Positions 32,761 to 43,645 of a stretch of 64,000 nt of DNA are shown here, one piece after another. Source of the stretch: Holothuria scabra (Eukaryota; Echinodermata; Holothuroidea; Aspidochirotida; Holothuriidae); the NCBI GenBank assembly GCA_037179385.1, contig CM074187.1, positions 47,216,879 to 47,280,878 on the forward strand. The letters are read 5' to 3'. The notes below the pieces were generated by a model. The model was not told the DNA's origin and ran no database searches. It worked only from the letters and a program-made list of their open reading frames with translations. Positions within the stretch are counted from its first letter, which is position 1. Every line of letters starts with the position of its first letter. The position numbers and the translations under genes are program-made.

Positions 32761-33191
32761 AAAACTCCCTGGTTTCGGAATCTACAAGTCCCAATACTTA
32801 CCTCCTATTTACACAGAGGAGGACCTCTCTAGATGACCTCTGCCAGAGGTCACACAGAGCCACTGTGCCATTAAAGCTTGCCAGGGTAGGTGGGGATTAC
32901 AAAGTGTAACTACCAGATATGGAGGGGGGAGGGTAAATTAATGCAATTTTGATGTAGCATGGGTTAAGTGTATGCCAACAATGTGAACTGTGCTAATCTT
33001 TGGAATGCATTGTTGCTTAAAATGAGAAAAAAATATTACCAGAATTTGAACTTTTGAGGCCCTCCTCTCTAGGCAAATACTTTCTCCTTCACCAGGCATT
33101 GCTATGCCAGCGTCTGGTAACAGGTAAATAATGGGTTTACCTGGGTAAAGAGGAGGAAAGGGAGGGGCAATGCAGATGCCACAATACTTAC
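32761..33191. other. No gene; a strong minus-strand donor at 32801
   Basis: On the minus strand GTAAATAGGAG|GTAAGTATTG is a near-ideal 5' splice site. A short upstream segment after TGACCTCTGGCAG is open in one frame for about 14 codons. I see no repeat shared with the rest of the window. Confidence 0.35.
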
Positions 33192-33246
33192 CTGGTACAG
33201 AAGCCTAGCAGCAACATTACTTACTAAAACACTAGAGTTTTAAATC
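33192..33246 (-). other. Candidate non-coding exon, minus strand
   Basis: A 55-nt segment sits between ATCAAATTTTTTCCCAG and ACCAG|GTAAGTATT, both close to consensus. Each of the three frames contains a stop, so if spliced it would be untranslated, a long non-coding RNA exon or a poison exon. On the plus strand the donor complement reads ATACTTACCTGG, the U1 snRNA 5' end, but the match stops there. Confidence 0.3.
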
Positions 33247-33280
33247 CTGGGAAAAAATTTGATGAGAAATTGCAACACAT

Positions 33281-33523
33281 TTAAGATCACAAGAAGTCCC
33301 CCCAAACCCAATTTTCTTCTTTTTGTCTTATTCCTCTTGAACCTATCTTCCATCTTATTTTATGACTTGGATATTTCATATGCAAGGTAAGCCCAGCAAT
33401 TACTTCAAGAAAATTTCACATTTGAGGAGAAAAAGTGTTGCCACATGACTCTCAATAGCAAATCATAAAACCAGACAGTCAGCTACTCTACTTCAAGTTG
33501 GGGTGACTGCTCTTGCCCTTTAA
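33281..33523 (-). mobile_element. R2 MITE, copy 5
   Basis: A 243-bp copy bounded by TTAA at 33281-33284 and 33520-33523. The right end, GGGGTGACTGCTCTTGCCC, is the inverse of the family start. The interior reads as the reverse complement of the copy at 42301. Confidence 0.8.
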
Positions 33524-34660
33524 ATTCACTGATTATTTGAGAAATTTTCCCAGGTATGAGAATGCTGAACAGACAATGCTGTAGATTTAATTTATTGAGA
33601 TGCCTTGAAATATTGAACAAAACATCCTAACATAATTATCTAGGGTGCTTGTTCAAGGTCTCATATTCCAAAATATCTATGCAGGCTACACCAAACAACC
33701 TTTTCAAACTTAGTCCACATACCTGACACAAGAAATGTACTGTAAATTTTTAAATACAGCATACAGGTTTCAAACTTGACAGTGCAACCAAGACCTGGAA
33801 GCCCCCTGGACGAATAAAACAGGCACACAGCAGTCACAGCATGCATGTAATATAGGCAAGGTCACATTAACTGCAAGGGTCCTCATCACAAGGGTCACTC
33901 ACCTAAATACAGTATTGCTTCGAAATAACTTGCCTTCCTGACCTGAATGTCCTCAGACCAACCACAAAATTTAAGGCTCTACAAAATTTACCACCAATAT
34001 TGAAGACTCAAGATGATATGTCAGTGGTTCATGAGGTGCCCATTCTTTGGTATTTCTCATACCACCATTTGGAGTTTTCCAACTTTCCTACATCAATAGA
34101 GGGAAAGAGAAGTTGCTACAAAGTTGCTACAAACTTATTTTGTAGCAACATCTGTAGCAGCACCAGAATGAAACTAGGGAAGGGGAAAAATAGGGGAATA
34201 TAATATTTTTGCATGCATAGCAAAATCAAACATGTAGCATGAGCTCCATAGGGTCTAGGCACAAAGCCCCCATGGGGTCCACAGGACAAAGCCCCCAAAA
34301 GCTCTGAGGGTTTTAGCATACAGTAACTCTGGGTGAAACATTCAGTCTCAGGAGAGGTCTAATATCTATTTTGGGGGTTGACTACTGTAACTCTTAAATG
34401 ACCAAAATTGGGGGGAAGAAACTGGAGGGGCAAGAAAAATATCCGAGGGACAAATGCCCTCTCAAATATACTCTTCAAACAGATGATGAATACTAAAATG
34501 CATCAAAGCAATGGTTATTTTGCATCACCAGGGAGGTGGCTCCTAGGGGATCGATGCTCCGATGCTCCCCCTGGTCCCTTAGTTTGACTTCATAGTTATC
34601 TGAGATACTATACAACTGTGCAGTAATCTGTACTATATGGTACAGTACATTAATTTTCAC
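33524..34660. other. No recognised feature
   Basis: AT-rich sequence with short open frames. AAGTTGCTACAAAGTTGCTACAA at 34112-34134 is a small tandem pair. Confidence 0.45.
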
Positions 34661-34664
34661 CAAA

Positions 34665-34985
34665 AATGACTGCATGGTCAAGTGGTCAGAGCATCCAACC
34701 TGCAGTCTAGAGGTCTAGAGTTTGACTCCCAGCCAAGTTATACTGAAGAATTTTCAAATGGAACATACTGATTTTATACAGTACTTGGTTCTTAGCATTT
34801 CAATGGAATAGAGAAAACAGGCCAGTAAGCCACAACTGGAAAAAAGACCATGGGGACCCAACTTAAACCGAGTGATTAGAATGAAAACATGCAGGTCTGT
34901 AAGCCACATCTGGAAAAAAGACCATGGGGGCCCCGACTTAAACGATTGGTTAGAATGTGGGCTGCAAAACTCCATCTAAGCTAAT
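34665..34985 (+). mobile_element. tRNA-derived SINE-like element
   Basis: The first 75 bp resemble a tRNA: box A TGGTCAAGTGG at 34675-34685 and box B AGTTTGACTCC at 34719-34729, 44 bp apart. Between them CCTGCAGTCTAGAGG could be an anticodon arm with GCA, as in tRNA-Cys. Box B and the stems are degenerate, so it is not a functional tRNA. The following body contains a segment of about 89 bp twice (GTAAGCCACAACTGG and GTAAGCCACATCTGG mark each start, ACCATGGGG follows). A second, split copy is at 53450-57345. Confidence 0.65.
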
Positions 34986-36330
34986 AGTCAGCGAAGCATT
35001 TGCTGTATTTTTCTTGTTTTTGTAAATTTTCTACAGGTGGGGGGGGAGATACTGTCAAGAGGGCTAGAAATTTGTTTCTACCTGCAAAATAGTTATCTTT
35101 TAACCTGCTTAAAACAGGTGAACAATTTCAAGAAAACAGATCACCACCCTTAGCGAGTGATATCAAAACGAAACAGCGTTGAACAATCCATTACAGTAAG
35201 AACAGAAAATAACTTTTGCAAACTACACCTTCTCATGTTTCAGGACAAGTCCTTGCCATTTGCATACAGTTCCTAAGTAATGAAAATTTAAAATACTGTA
35301 CAATCAAACCACAAGGGCAATAGCGAAGAATAGCTCTTCGTATTTATAGGAACCAGATCAAACATTCAGAATTAAAAGGTTAAACTAACAGATCAGAATA
35401 TTCTACAGCTGCCTGGAATGAACAAACCTCTTAAACATAATTAACTGTTTACATTATGATAGTAAGCCTTGGATAGGCCCCTCTCAGCGTCTCTCTGTCA
35501 TTTCTATGTCATGACAGTTTGAAGCAGGAGCAAACTGAAAAAGTTGTCACAAGACCAACAGTTTGACAACTTAACAAGACTGAAGTGTTGATTTGAAGAA
35601 TACTTCACACTTTAAGGTGAGACCTTCACTCTATCTGAGAGACCTTCCATACAAAACATATGACAATAATGACATTCCCAGTGTGTTGAGCCAAAACAGA
35701 CAAAGGGGGTCAGAACATTCTTCTTAGCATCCTTGGGAGAAAGGACATTGTAATTCATTGTTGCTAAATTTCTTTTTCAAAGGTCTTTATGTTTATTTCT
35801 TTCTTCCATCCATTGTTTCAAGACCTTGGAGTATATGTTCCGAAAGAGGCTACTTATTCAAAATGCCTTCTATCTTAATACAAGAATGAAATTGTGCATG
35901 CCCATAAACTTTTGTGATCTTACCTTAAAATCACTGAGAACACATCCCAGGGTGCTGGTCAACATTAAACAGAAAAAGAAGAAGTCCAAAGCTTATTTTG
36001 TAACAATAAAAACATCACAAAAATTTCTTCTCATTTGTCTTCCATATATCTATAATGTCATTGCCGGATTTAAAGCAGCTCACTGAGTTGGTTCACATGA
36101 AAAATAACTGTTTTATGATGAGTCAGTACTTAGCGGTTCAATTTGGTTTTCAAAAATTTGTGACCAGACACTTTTTCAATTATGCACAAAAACTGTTAAA
36201 AGGATATCACAAAATTTAAACTTTTAACTTTTCCCATAACTAACTACTGGATATGAAACGAATCATTATGCTGATGTGGTGGTGACCCTTTAACACTCTC
36301 ATTAAGTTATCAATATCAACTCAATGAGCC
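34986..36330. other. No recognised feature
   Basis: AT-rich sequence with a G(9) run at 35039-35047. The 86-codon plus-strand open frame at 35826-36086 has no recognised motif. Confidence 0.45.
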
Positions 36331-36334
36331 CTTT

Positions 36335-36660
36335 GCATAATCACGGTAAACCAATGAGTTGCTTCATAATTTTGTGACAAACTATTGTCACATGACTCAC
36401 AAGGGCCAATCATCACACAAGTCAGACTATCCACATGCACTAATCCAAACAGAGGTGACTGCATTTTACTTTGGTATGTTCAAAAGTGACATATTCTCAG
36501 CATTCTGATGAAATTTTTAATCATTTCTCATTTTCGATCCTCAAGATATTAGCAACTGAATGTGGCAAATTTTCTGAATGAATGAACTTGAAGCAAGCAG
36601 ACATGATGTGAAGGATTCACATTGTTGGCCAATGCTTTGTTTTTATTTATAATTTACCAC
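36335..36660. repeat. Decayed R2 and R3 fragments
   Basis: 36335-36470 contains ATTGTCACATGACTCAC and GAGGTGACTGC in R2 order on the minus strand. It is followed at 36475-36655 by R3-like landmarks (GCATTCTGATGAAATTT, TGAACTTGAAGCAAGCAGAC). Both are diverged beyond clear boundaries. Confidence 0.5.
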
Positions 36661-36988
36661 CTATTTCATGAAACTTATATAGTGATACCATAAGTGCATC
36701 CTGAACAATGGAATTTTAAAAACTTTATATGCCCTAGAGGCAAAACAGCATTCCTAACGAATTCAAGGTCAAACTAATAGGATGAAGAATGAAGACTAGA
36801 GCAGCAATGCAGCTGTATCTCAATACGGGTATGTGCTGTTGGGCTGTGTGAAGTTGTCACAATTGTTGTAGGGCCCAACTCTTTAACTGAAAAGTTAAAG
36901 AGCTCTTTTTGGTGGTATGTCACATGACCTTTAACGTTTTACAGTGTTATGTGGGAATGCCTAACTCTATACACAAGTCCGATTTACC
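36661..36988. other. No recognised feature
   Basis: AT-rich sequence; nothing recognised. Confidence 0.4.
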
Positions 36989-36993
36989 ACTTG

Positions 36994-38608
36994 CAGGGTT
37001 CTCACTAACCCGAGCTCCCGGTTACTGACGCACGAGTTCCACTCGACGCTTGAAACAAAATCCTGTTTCGGAATTTGCTTGCTAAATGCATGTAAAATTT
37101 TGGCAAGAAGGCATAGAAAGTTTTGTGTTGAAAAGTTCACACAAACCCATTGCCTTGAAAGGCTCATTGTCGATGTCACTTCACAAAATCCATGCAGGAA
37201 ACTTTCTCCAACTAGAACGATTGTTCGACTGATTGTCCGATCATCTGTTAAATAATAGGCATCTGGCTGATTATTCCGTTATCGGTAAGTAATTGACATC
37301 GGTAAAATTCTGCCATTCAACTGATCATTACCACAGATTATTTGAAAACTGGAAAAAGGGGCAAAGTATACTTGAAACTTGCTCACAGTTTCCTTAAAAT
37401 TGCTGTAAATACTATCAATCCTTTAACTTCTCGCCAAAACAGGATGCAATGATAATCACAAACGTATAACTTTTACCCCTGCCATGGGAATGATCGTTTG
37501 ATATTTTCCACTACAGTATAACCCGGTAGTATTACCTGAAATTAGATTTAGAGTTGCATTCAAGGTGTATTCCTTGATGTCTACTTAGAAAGGCATAGCG
37601 TAAGTTGCTGTGCAAACTGTTCTGCACAAAACACATAATACAGACTATCTAGCTGCAGTGTTTCGCCATTTTTTTCAAATCCCAAAGCTTTGCATGCATA
37701 TCTGTGCACGTTTTGTTACACGTACCTAAAACGTTAATTGTGAAGTTCGGTGGTTCTTAACTTGATATCCGAAAGGAACCATAAGATACGTTAATTGGGT
37801 GCAATTGTTTTGTTGCCCAGAACTGCTAAGATTTTCATGATTGCTCTACATGTGGTTCTTTAAAGCGGGAGAGTAGCTACAGTACATAACGCAACTACAA
37901 CCCAGTACAGTAAAAGAATGGAAATGTTCCGACATGATTGGGGGATGAAAACTAGCCAGTGCATGATGTTGGCCTTAGAACTAAATTATCAAAGGGCATT
38001 TGACATCGACTGCAAACAATTTTACTGTATTAACGTTTGATTTGTATCTCCACTATAGAAGTGAAAATATTACACCTACAAAAACGATATCCCGTTCATG
38101 AAACGAACAGACCTATTCCCAATATTTTCCATCCTGAACTGCTTATGGGTAATTGGATATGCACAAAGCAAAGGGCGCGTACTAAAGAGTCAAACATGTG
38201 ACTTCCCTCTTTTTAATTATTGGGTAGTTGGCATCCAGCCGATTGTTAAATTAAATAATCGGTTATGGGGTATTATCGATTATAGCATACTATCGGTCGA
38301 ACACTAATTTATAAGATCGATTAGTAATGTGGCCCAGCTCTGTGATAGCGCCGGAGCTAAGTACGTACTAGATCATCTGCCATGCTATTCTGTCCAGCTT
38401 AGTCAGAGTAACATCACTTGTCAATGCCAGACAGTTTTATGCAGCGGCGTGTTGCAAAATATCACAACAGAACATCTGAATGGAAATTGCAGAGCATCAT
38501 TTTTGTTGATGCTTCATCTTGGGACTCTTCCAAAAATATATGGGACCCTTGGAAAAAAAATTTGAGGGTTCAGGGGCTCTTGCCATTGGGGGCCTAATGA
38601 GAACACTG
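36994..38608. mobile_element. hAT-like element (CAGKGTTCTCAYTA ends)
   Basis: The left end CAGGGTTCTCACTAA and the right end, inverted, CAGTGTTCTCATTAG match at 12 of 15 positions. The flanks both read ACTTG (36989-36993 and 38609-38613), but this is 5 bp and not the 8 bp usual for hAT, so it may be chance or a shortened duplication. A second element appears to sit inside (37219-38306), leaving about 530 bp of outer element. CpG content is visibly higher than in the surroundings. Confidence 0.65.
37219..38306. mobile_element. Inner hAT-like element
   Basis: The left end GATTGTTCGACTGATTG and the right end, inverted, TAGTGTTCGACCGATAG match at 13 of 17 positions. Subterminal ATAATCGGTTA and GATTATTCCGTTATCGG-type motifs repeat near both ends. 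A related terminal sequence, TAGTGCTCAACCGATAATTG, starts at 61111. No target duplication is visible. No transposase frame is present. Confidence 0.5.
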
Positions 38609-38907
38609 ACTTGTTTAATGCAATTACTTCAATGCACACCAAGTTAGGTACATGTATCCCTTAACAGTAATGATTAGGGCCATTGAAATAGCGTGCATAT
38701 ATATCTCAAAACTAAAGGGGAAGATATAATCTACGTATTTGTTTTTGTTTTCGCCTTTCATATAGGCCGATTTGACCTTTCACTTACAGAGTTGATCCAG
38801 TGTTATGTATATATATAAAGAAATTTAAAAATATACACTCAGAATCATAGACAAATTACGGAAAAATACTGTAACTTTATAGCAACGTTTTGACAGGCTC
38901 TACTTAC
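38609..38907. other. No recognised feature
   Basis: AT-rich sequence; nothing recognised. Confidence 0.4.
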
Positions 38908-38983
38908 CTTTGAAACATCACTATAAAGTTTTGTATTTCTGTATATATTGGAGTTTACGCCTCTATAATTGAGATGTGGAATG
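38908..38983 (-). other. Candidate exon, minus strand
   Basis: A 76-nt segment lies between AACTGCCACCTTACAG and TTTCAAAG|GTAAGTAG, both good splice sites. One frame is open (one leading base, then 25 codons ending in phase 0), including NYRGVNSNIYRNTKLYSDVSK within 21 residues, of which NYRGVNSNIYRNTKL is the start. No family is recognised. The length is typical of an internal exon, but a 25-codon open frame is not significant by itself. Confidence 0.3.
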
Positions 38984-39140
38984 CTGTAAGGTGGCAGTTG
39001 TTTATTTGTGTATATATATATCTCCAAGTTGGCAGATCGAAGTTAGAATGTGTAGGTCGAAAGGGTTGCAGTAAAACATTCCATCATGAATTTTATACCG
39101 ATCAAAGATAGAGTATAAATCTTATGAAAGAAGGAACCTA
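38984..39140. other. No recognised feature
   Basis: AT-rich, with short TATA runs near 39010. Confidence 0.4.
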
Positions 39141-39144
39141 CACA

Positions 39145-39822
39145 TTTTCAGACTTTGACCCCTTATAACCATGAATGGATGACCTTTGACCTCCTCCAAG
39201 AACAACAGGAATCATCTTCTGACCATAACGCATCCACATACCACATATATGAAATTATCCAAGTTTCAAATCTGGAGATATCACATTTATAAAGTTTTCA
39301 GACTTTGATACCTGGTGACCCTGGATGCTTTTTGACCTCTTCACAAACAATTGGGGCCATCTTCTGACCATAATGCATCCACATACCAAATATGAAATGT
39401 ATCCAAGTTTTCTATCTGGAGATATCATGTTTACGAGATTTTCAGATCTCGACCTATGGTGATCCTGGATGACCTTTGACCTTGTTCAAAATCGACAAGG
39501 ACCATCTTCTGACCATAGCGCAAACACATACCAAATATGGAATCTATCTCAGTTTCCTACCTTGATATATTGCATTAAAGAGATATTCAGATTTGACCCC
39601 TGGGGACCGCAGATGACCTTTGACTTCCACCAAAAACATTACAGTTCTTTCTCTCTGTATGGGGGACCTAGCCTATATGCCAAGTTGGAAAACTTGTCAG
39701 ACATTCCTAAGATATCGTGTTAACGAGAAGTGTCACAAACACACATACACACGCACATGCACACACATACATACACACACATACCATCATGAATGCATAG
39801 GTTTCTTTTTCATCAAAACCAA
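39145..39822 (+). mobile_element. Helentron-like element D, left-truncated
   Basis: Four core monomers of the C/G type (TTTTCAGACTTTGACC starts) with TGACCTTTGACCT intact in two are followed by the terminal monomer, CGTGTTAACGAGAAGTGTCA, a CA microsatellite and the right arm ending CATCAAAACCAA. No left arm is seen, so the copy is truncated or its left end has decayed. Confidence 0.75.
39735..39785 (+). repeat. CA/TA microsatellite of element D
   Basis: Irregular CA repeat between the terminal monomer and the right arm. Confidence 0.85.
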
Positions 39823-40379
39823 AAAGAAAATATTCACCACTTTCACACAGCTTTCCCAGTTATAGTAAGAATATTGCAGATAAACATATGTATAGGCTAG
39901 GTTCACGATGTACATATGTGCTATACGTTAGGCAACTGGCAAAAGACATGCCAAGACATGCTGAAGAAAATTACATCGTAAACAAAAACTTTACATCTAA
40001 AGTTTAAAAAAGTATTGCTCATTGTTGTATAAGGGACTACTACACATGCCTTGTGAATATTTTCGATGTTCTTGGCCACGTGGATTTTTGTCGACCCTTT
40101 TCAGTAGCTACTCGATACTGCTTTGTGAGAGGAAAGTATAGGCTACTGCTGACTAGCATAAACGTATGCAGTAACTAGTTTTAGCTCACTTGCTGAATCG
40201 CACCATACATTTTGGGCTTAGATTTTTAGGTTTAGGGAGTTAGACACTTTGTTTTAATTTTTTCCTTCAGACAAGAATCGTCACTGTAGAATATCGTTAA
40301 TTTATTTACCTTTCCACCCATTAATAATTCATATGGCGAACTTTTTTCTGGTATTCCATCGTTGAAATTTGCGAGATCC
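39823..40379. other. No recognised feature
   Basis: AT-rich sequence; nothing recognised. Confidence 0.4.
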
Positions 40380-40765
40380 TCTTTCTATGCTCAGTGCTGT
40401 ACACAATGAACAAATGCCTCACAGACGGTTAAAACAACGTATGGGTTCAGGGTCACCCTGACGAGCAGAAACTTGTTTACAAATTGCCCTTCTATCTACC
40501 TACTGACAGATACAAGAAAAGTCCAAATACCGAACGGTTACCTCGGCAAAGTAACCCTGACTGTACATATCTTTCACAGCAGAATACAAGGCTCAATGGC
40601 GATACTATACTGGCACTGGCAGCAAAGGAACGGGTATGGTAATTGCAGGCCTTGTAGGTGTACAGCTGCATAGTATATCGCAGACAACCCTGCGTTACGA
40701 TGTTGCTTAAACACAAGTTCGTACCAGACCGAAGGTACGCTAGGGATTATGGGAAATAAGAAAAC
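40380..40765 (-). promoter_or_regulatory. Possible promoter/first-exon region
   Basis: This stretch has a dozen CpGs in a CpG-poor neighbourhood. On the minus strand it starts with TTTCCCATAATCCCTAGCG, which resembles the TTCCCA-type promoter element bound by ZNF143/Staf proteins, and then an open frame of 74 codons (40716-40492; its second ATG starts MQLYTYKACNYHTRSFAASA) with a donor-like GCCGAG|GTAACC inside. The basic, Ser/Ala-rich start could be a targeting presequence. All of this is tentative; it may equally be part of an unrecognised transposon, since CpG-rich DNA elsewhere in the window is hAT-derived. Confidence 0.2.
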
Positions 40766-42300
40766 AAATGGATTTCACTAGCATCTGCCCACTAAATTAG
40801 CCAAAATATCCCAACAAAATCAACATGTTCACATCCTGTACACAACATTTGATTCCCAAACGTCGACAGTACTTGCTGTTAAGATAAGGTTATAAAATGC
40901 CACAAAATAAGGAAGTTTTAGGCAATTTCAGCTATAGTTACTGACCAGCTAGTGTGACAATATCTCAATACATGTTATGTATTGAGATAAAAAACAAAAA
41001 ATTGGCCAACAATGTGAATTCCTGATGTCACACCTTCTTTAAGTTGCTTCAAGTTCACTTTTTGTACAAAATATGTCAACTTCAATTGCTAACATCTCAA
41101 GAACCAAACACAGAAAATCAATGAAACTTTCACCAGAATACTATGGATATGGTCCCCTTAAACATATCACAAATAAATTTGGCTCTGGACTATACTAAGC
41201 TATAGTTCTGATGATTTGACCATAACAAGACGGAATCTCTGATGGCACAGAGCAGTTGCTCCCCTAAACAGAGCAAGTTGGTAAAATTTTTCTCTTAGCT
41301 CCTCCTCTAATATAACCAATTACACCTTCAGACAGATCCACAGAACAGTACACAGCCCATACTGAGCTAAGTTTGCTCAAGGATATACACGAATCTGGTT
41401 AATAAGTGATCTTGAGATTTTATGGCCATTTGTGGGGTCCACCTTCTTATTTCTTTTGTTTCACTGTTCCATGAACAGTTGTATTCAATTCAAAACCTGA
41501 ACTTAACTTTCTAATTATAGGGGTTTGGGGTTGTTTACAGCTTTTTGGGGTGCTGATAGTGAAAATGACAACTAAAATAAAAGCTGGTGGACCCCAGCAA
41601 TTTTTCACCATTATTGACTACCTGAGTCATCTATACTGACACACATAAAACTGTATATGAGTTTGTAACTAGAAACACGATTGTGCTTGAAGTGATTCAC
41701 CAGCTAGGGTAAAGCTACCATTTTTGAATAAATGTCAAAGAGCAGCAAATTGTATGCCGCACATTATTTACAACTCTAAAACTATTCATAATAACAATCA
41801 ACAACGAGATTAATCCCCCTCTCACGTACCTTTCTGCATCCCCACTCATTCCCATATCCCATGTTGGGGCATTCCAACGTTTTCTACAAAAGCATTCAAC
41901 ATTAACATATTGCCCTGGGTACGCTCATTGATGATGGTAAATAAACTAGTGTCCTAATACTGTCAGTGTAGACGACCTGCCGAATGTCCACTGTCTAATG
42001 TTGGCTTTCATCAATCAACATGGCCATGTTCCCATCTGGGTGAGGGCAGTGTACAGTTTCTTGATATACTACAGCTAAATCAAATTCTGATGAGAATGCA
42101 GATCAACATCACACTCAAGATAAACACTCACCAATTCTGATCAAACAACATGGGCAGATCAAATCAACCACTCTGGATTAAAGTTTGTATTGTAAACACC
42201 ATTTGTGGATTAAGTAAACCCAGATCTGCTGTGCTTGTATGATATGGAATGTACAGCACATGATGAAATACAAAACAAGCCAACATTAGTGACCTTACCC
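40766..42300. other. No gene; decayed R3 fragment at about 41010-41180
   Basis: R3 landmarks GCTTCAAGTTCACTTTTTGT and AACATCTCAAGAACCA are present at 41044-41105 but the copy is old. The rest is AT-rich and unremarkable. Confidence 0.5.
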
Positions 42301-42574
42301 TTAAAGGGCAGGAGCAGTCATCCCAAATTGAAGAAGTGTACAGTAGTAGACTGTCCAGTTTCATGATTGGCTGTTGGGAGTCATGTGATGTTTTTTCTCC
42401 TCAAATGTGAAATTTAATTGAAATAACTGCTTCGTTTACCTTTAATATGCAATTGTAAAGACATAAAATGTGATGGAAGATACTCTGAAGAGAAATAAAA
42501 AGAAAATTGTGTTTAATATTTAGGTTTTTCTTCAAAACAAGTTTGGGGGACTGCTCACTGCTCCTTACCTTTAA
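42301..42574 (+). mobile_element. R2 MITE, copy 6, complete
   Basis: A 274-bp copy bounded by TTAA at 42301-42304 and 42571-42574, starting TTAAAGGGCAGGAGCAGTCA. It contains AATAAAAAGAAAATTG at 42494-42509 uninterrupted, the site at which the copy at 20785-23053 received Helentron-like element B. Confidence 0.85.
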
Positions 42575-43102
42575 GCATTGTGTTCACATAGGGAGTTGAT
42601 TTACCATGCTCTCTAAATTGTAGACAACGCAATGGATCAAATAAATGAACACCAATGGGTTAATAAAACATTTATCCACCACACTTGCTCCAATGGGAAC
42701 ACTACTGTATAATACCTGTGTAGACCTGTCCTGTCCTTAATTATACCAACTCACAGTGCTGATGATGGCTTGCATCAAACAATACTTGAATATCAATCTT
42801 GACATGAAACTGATAAAACTGACTCAGATTTACTTCCATGGCCCCAAATATTGTGACATGCCCTTAAGTGTTGTGACACCATTAAAAAAATAATGGGGGA
42901 GGTACAATGTTGGGTTTACTCTGGTGCATTGTACCCCAAGAACTCTTCAGTGATTTTGTATTCAGGGGTTTTTCACATGATCAGATTAACATTTCCAGTG
43001 CAAAACATAAATGTATGCATGTGACATGATTGAATTATGCTTGCCATGGAGCCACATTTGTTGATGTACATCCATCACAAAAACTGTAAGGAAGATTACA
43101 TC
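42575..43102. other. No recognised feature
   Basis: AT-rich sequence; nothing recognised. Confidence 0.4.
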
Positions 43103-43404
43103 TTAAAGGCAGTCATTTGTCACCCCAAACTACAGTTTCAGTATACATATATCAAAACTCTCAATTGGTACAGCTCTTTGATTGGCATCACATTCAATTA
43201 ATGCATCATGCCCCGTAGCTAAATCACACAGCATGGGCACTGAGAGTGTCTTGATTACATATTATGGACTTGTATGGCCACTGGGACAAGCCATGAAGCA
43301 ATAAACTAGGATTGTGTCTGGATAAAGATGAGTTTTAAATAAATGTGGGAGGGGCTAGAAGTAAGTAGGTTGGGAGGTTTGGGATGATGAAAATATGCCT
43401 TTAA
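43103..43404 (-). mobile_element. R1 MITE, copy 5
   Basis: A TTAA-bounded copy of 302 bp that is very close to copy 4 at 30219. It begins TTAAAGGCAGTCATTTGTC and ends AAAATATGCCTTTAA. An R6 repeat begins right after it. Confidence 0.85.
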
Positions 43405-43645
43405 CAGTCCCATTGTGGATTGGGGGTTTTAGAGTGTGCCCAAAGTATTTCATGCTTGCTGTAAAAGGCCAATAAGAACAAGGACTTGCACAGTATTTGA
43501 ACTGTATTTGAAACCAAACTTGATCTTGTTCAGTGTTCTGACCCATATTTTAACTTTTTTTATCATTTAAGTTAACACTACATGAGGTCTTTGTGCCACA
43601 TTTGTGCAGTGTGTCATTTATTAATTTCATCTATCTACATTTCAA
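43405..43645 (+). mobile_element. R6 SINE-like repeat, copy 3
   Basis: GTGGATTGGGGGTTTTAGAG and AAAAGGCCAATAAGAACAAG match the core of the other R6 copies. The end reads GTGTCATTTATTAATTTCAT followed by CTATCTAC, a decayed tail. Confidence 0.55.

Noticed and set aside
33183..33195. U1 snRNA gene (ATACTTACCTGG)
   Set aside because: The match ends after 12 bases and the rest of the U1 sequence is absent. A minus-strand splice donor explains the same bases.
34668..34740. Functional tRNA-Cys gene
   Set aside because: Box B and the stems are degenerate and the sequence continues into a repeated SINE-like body.
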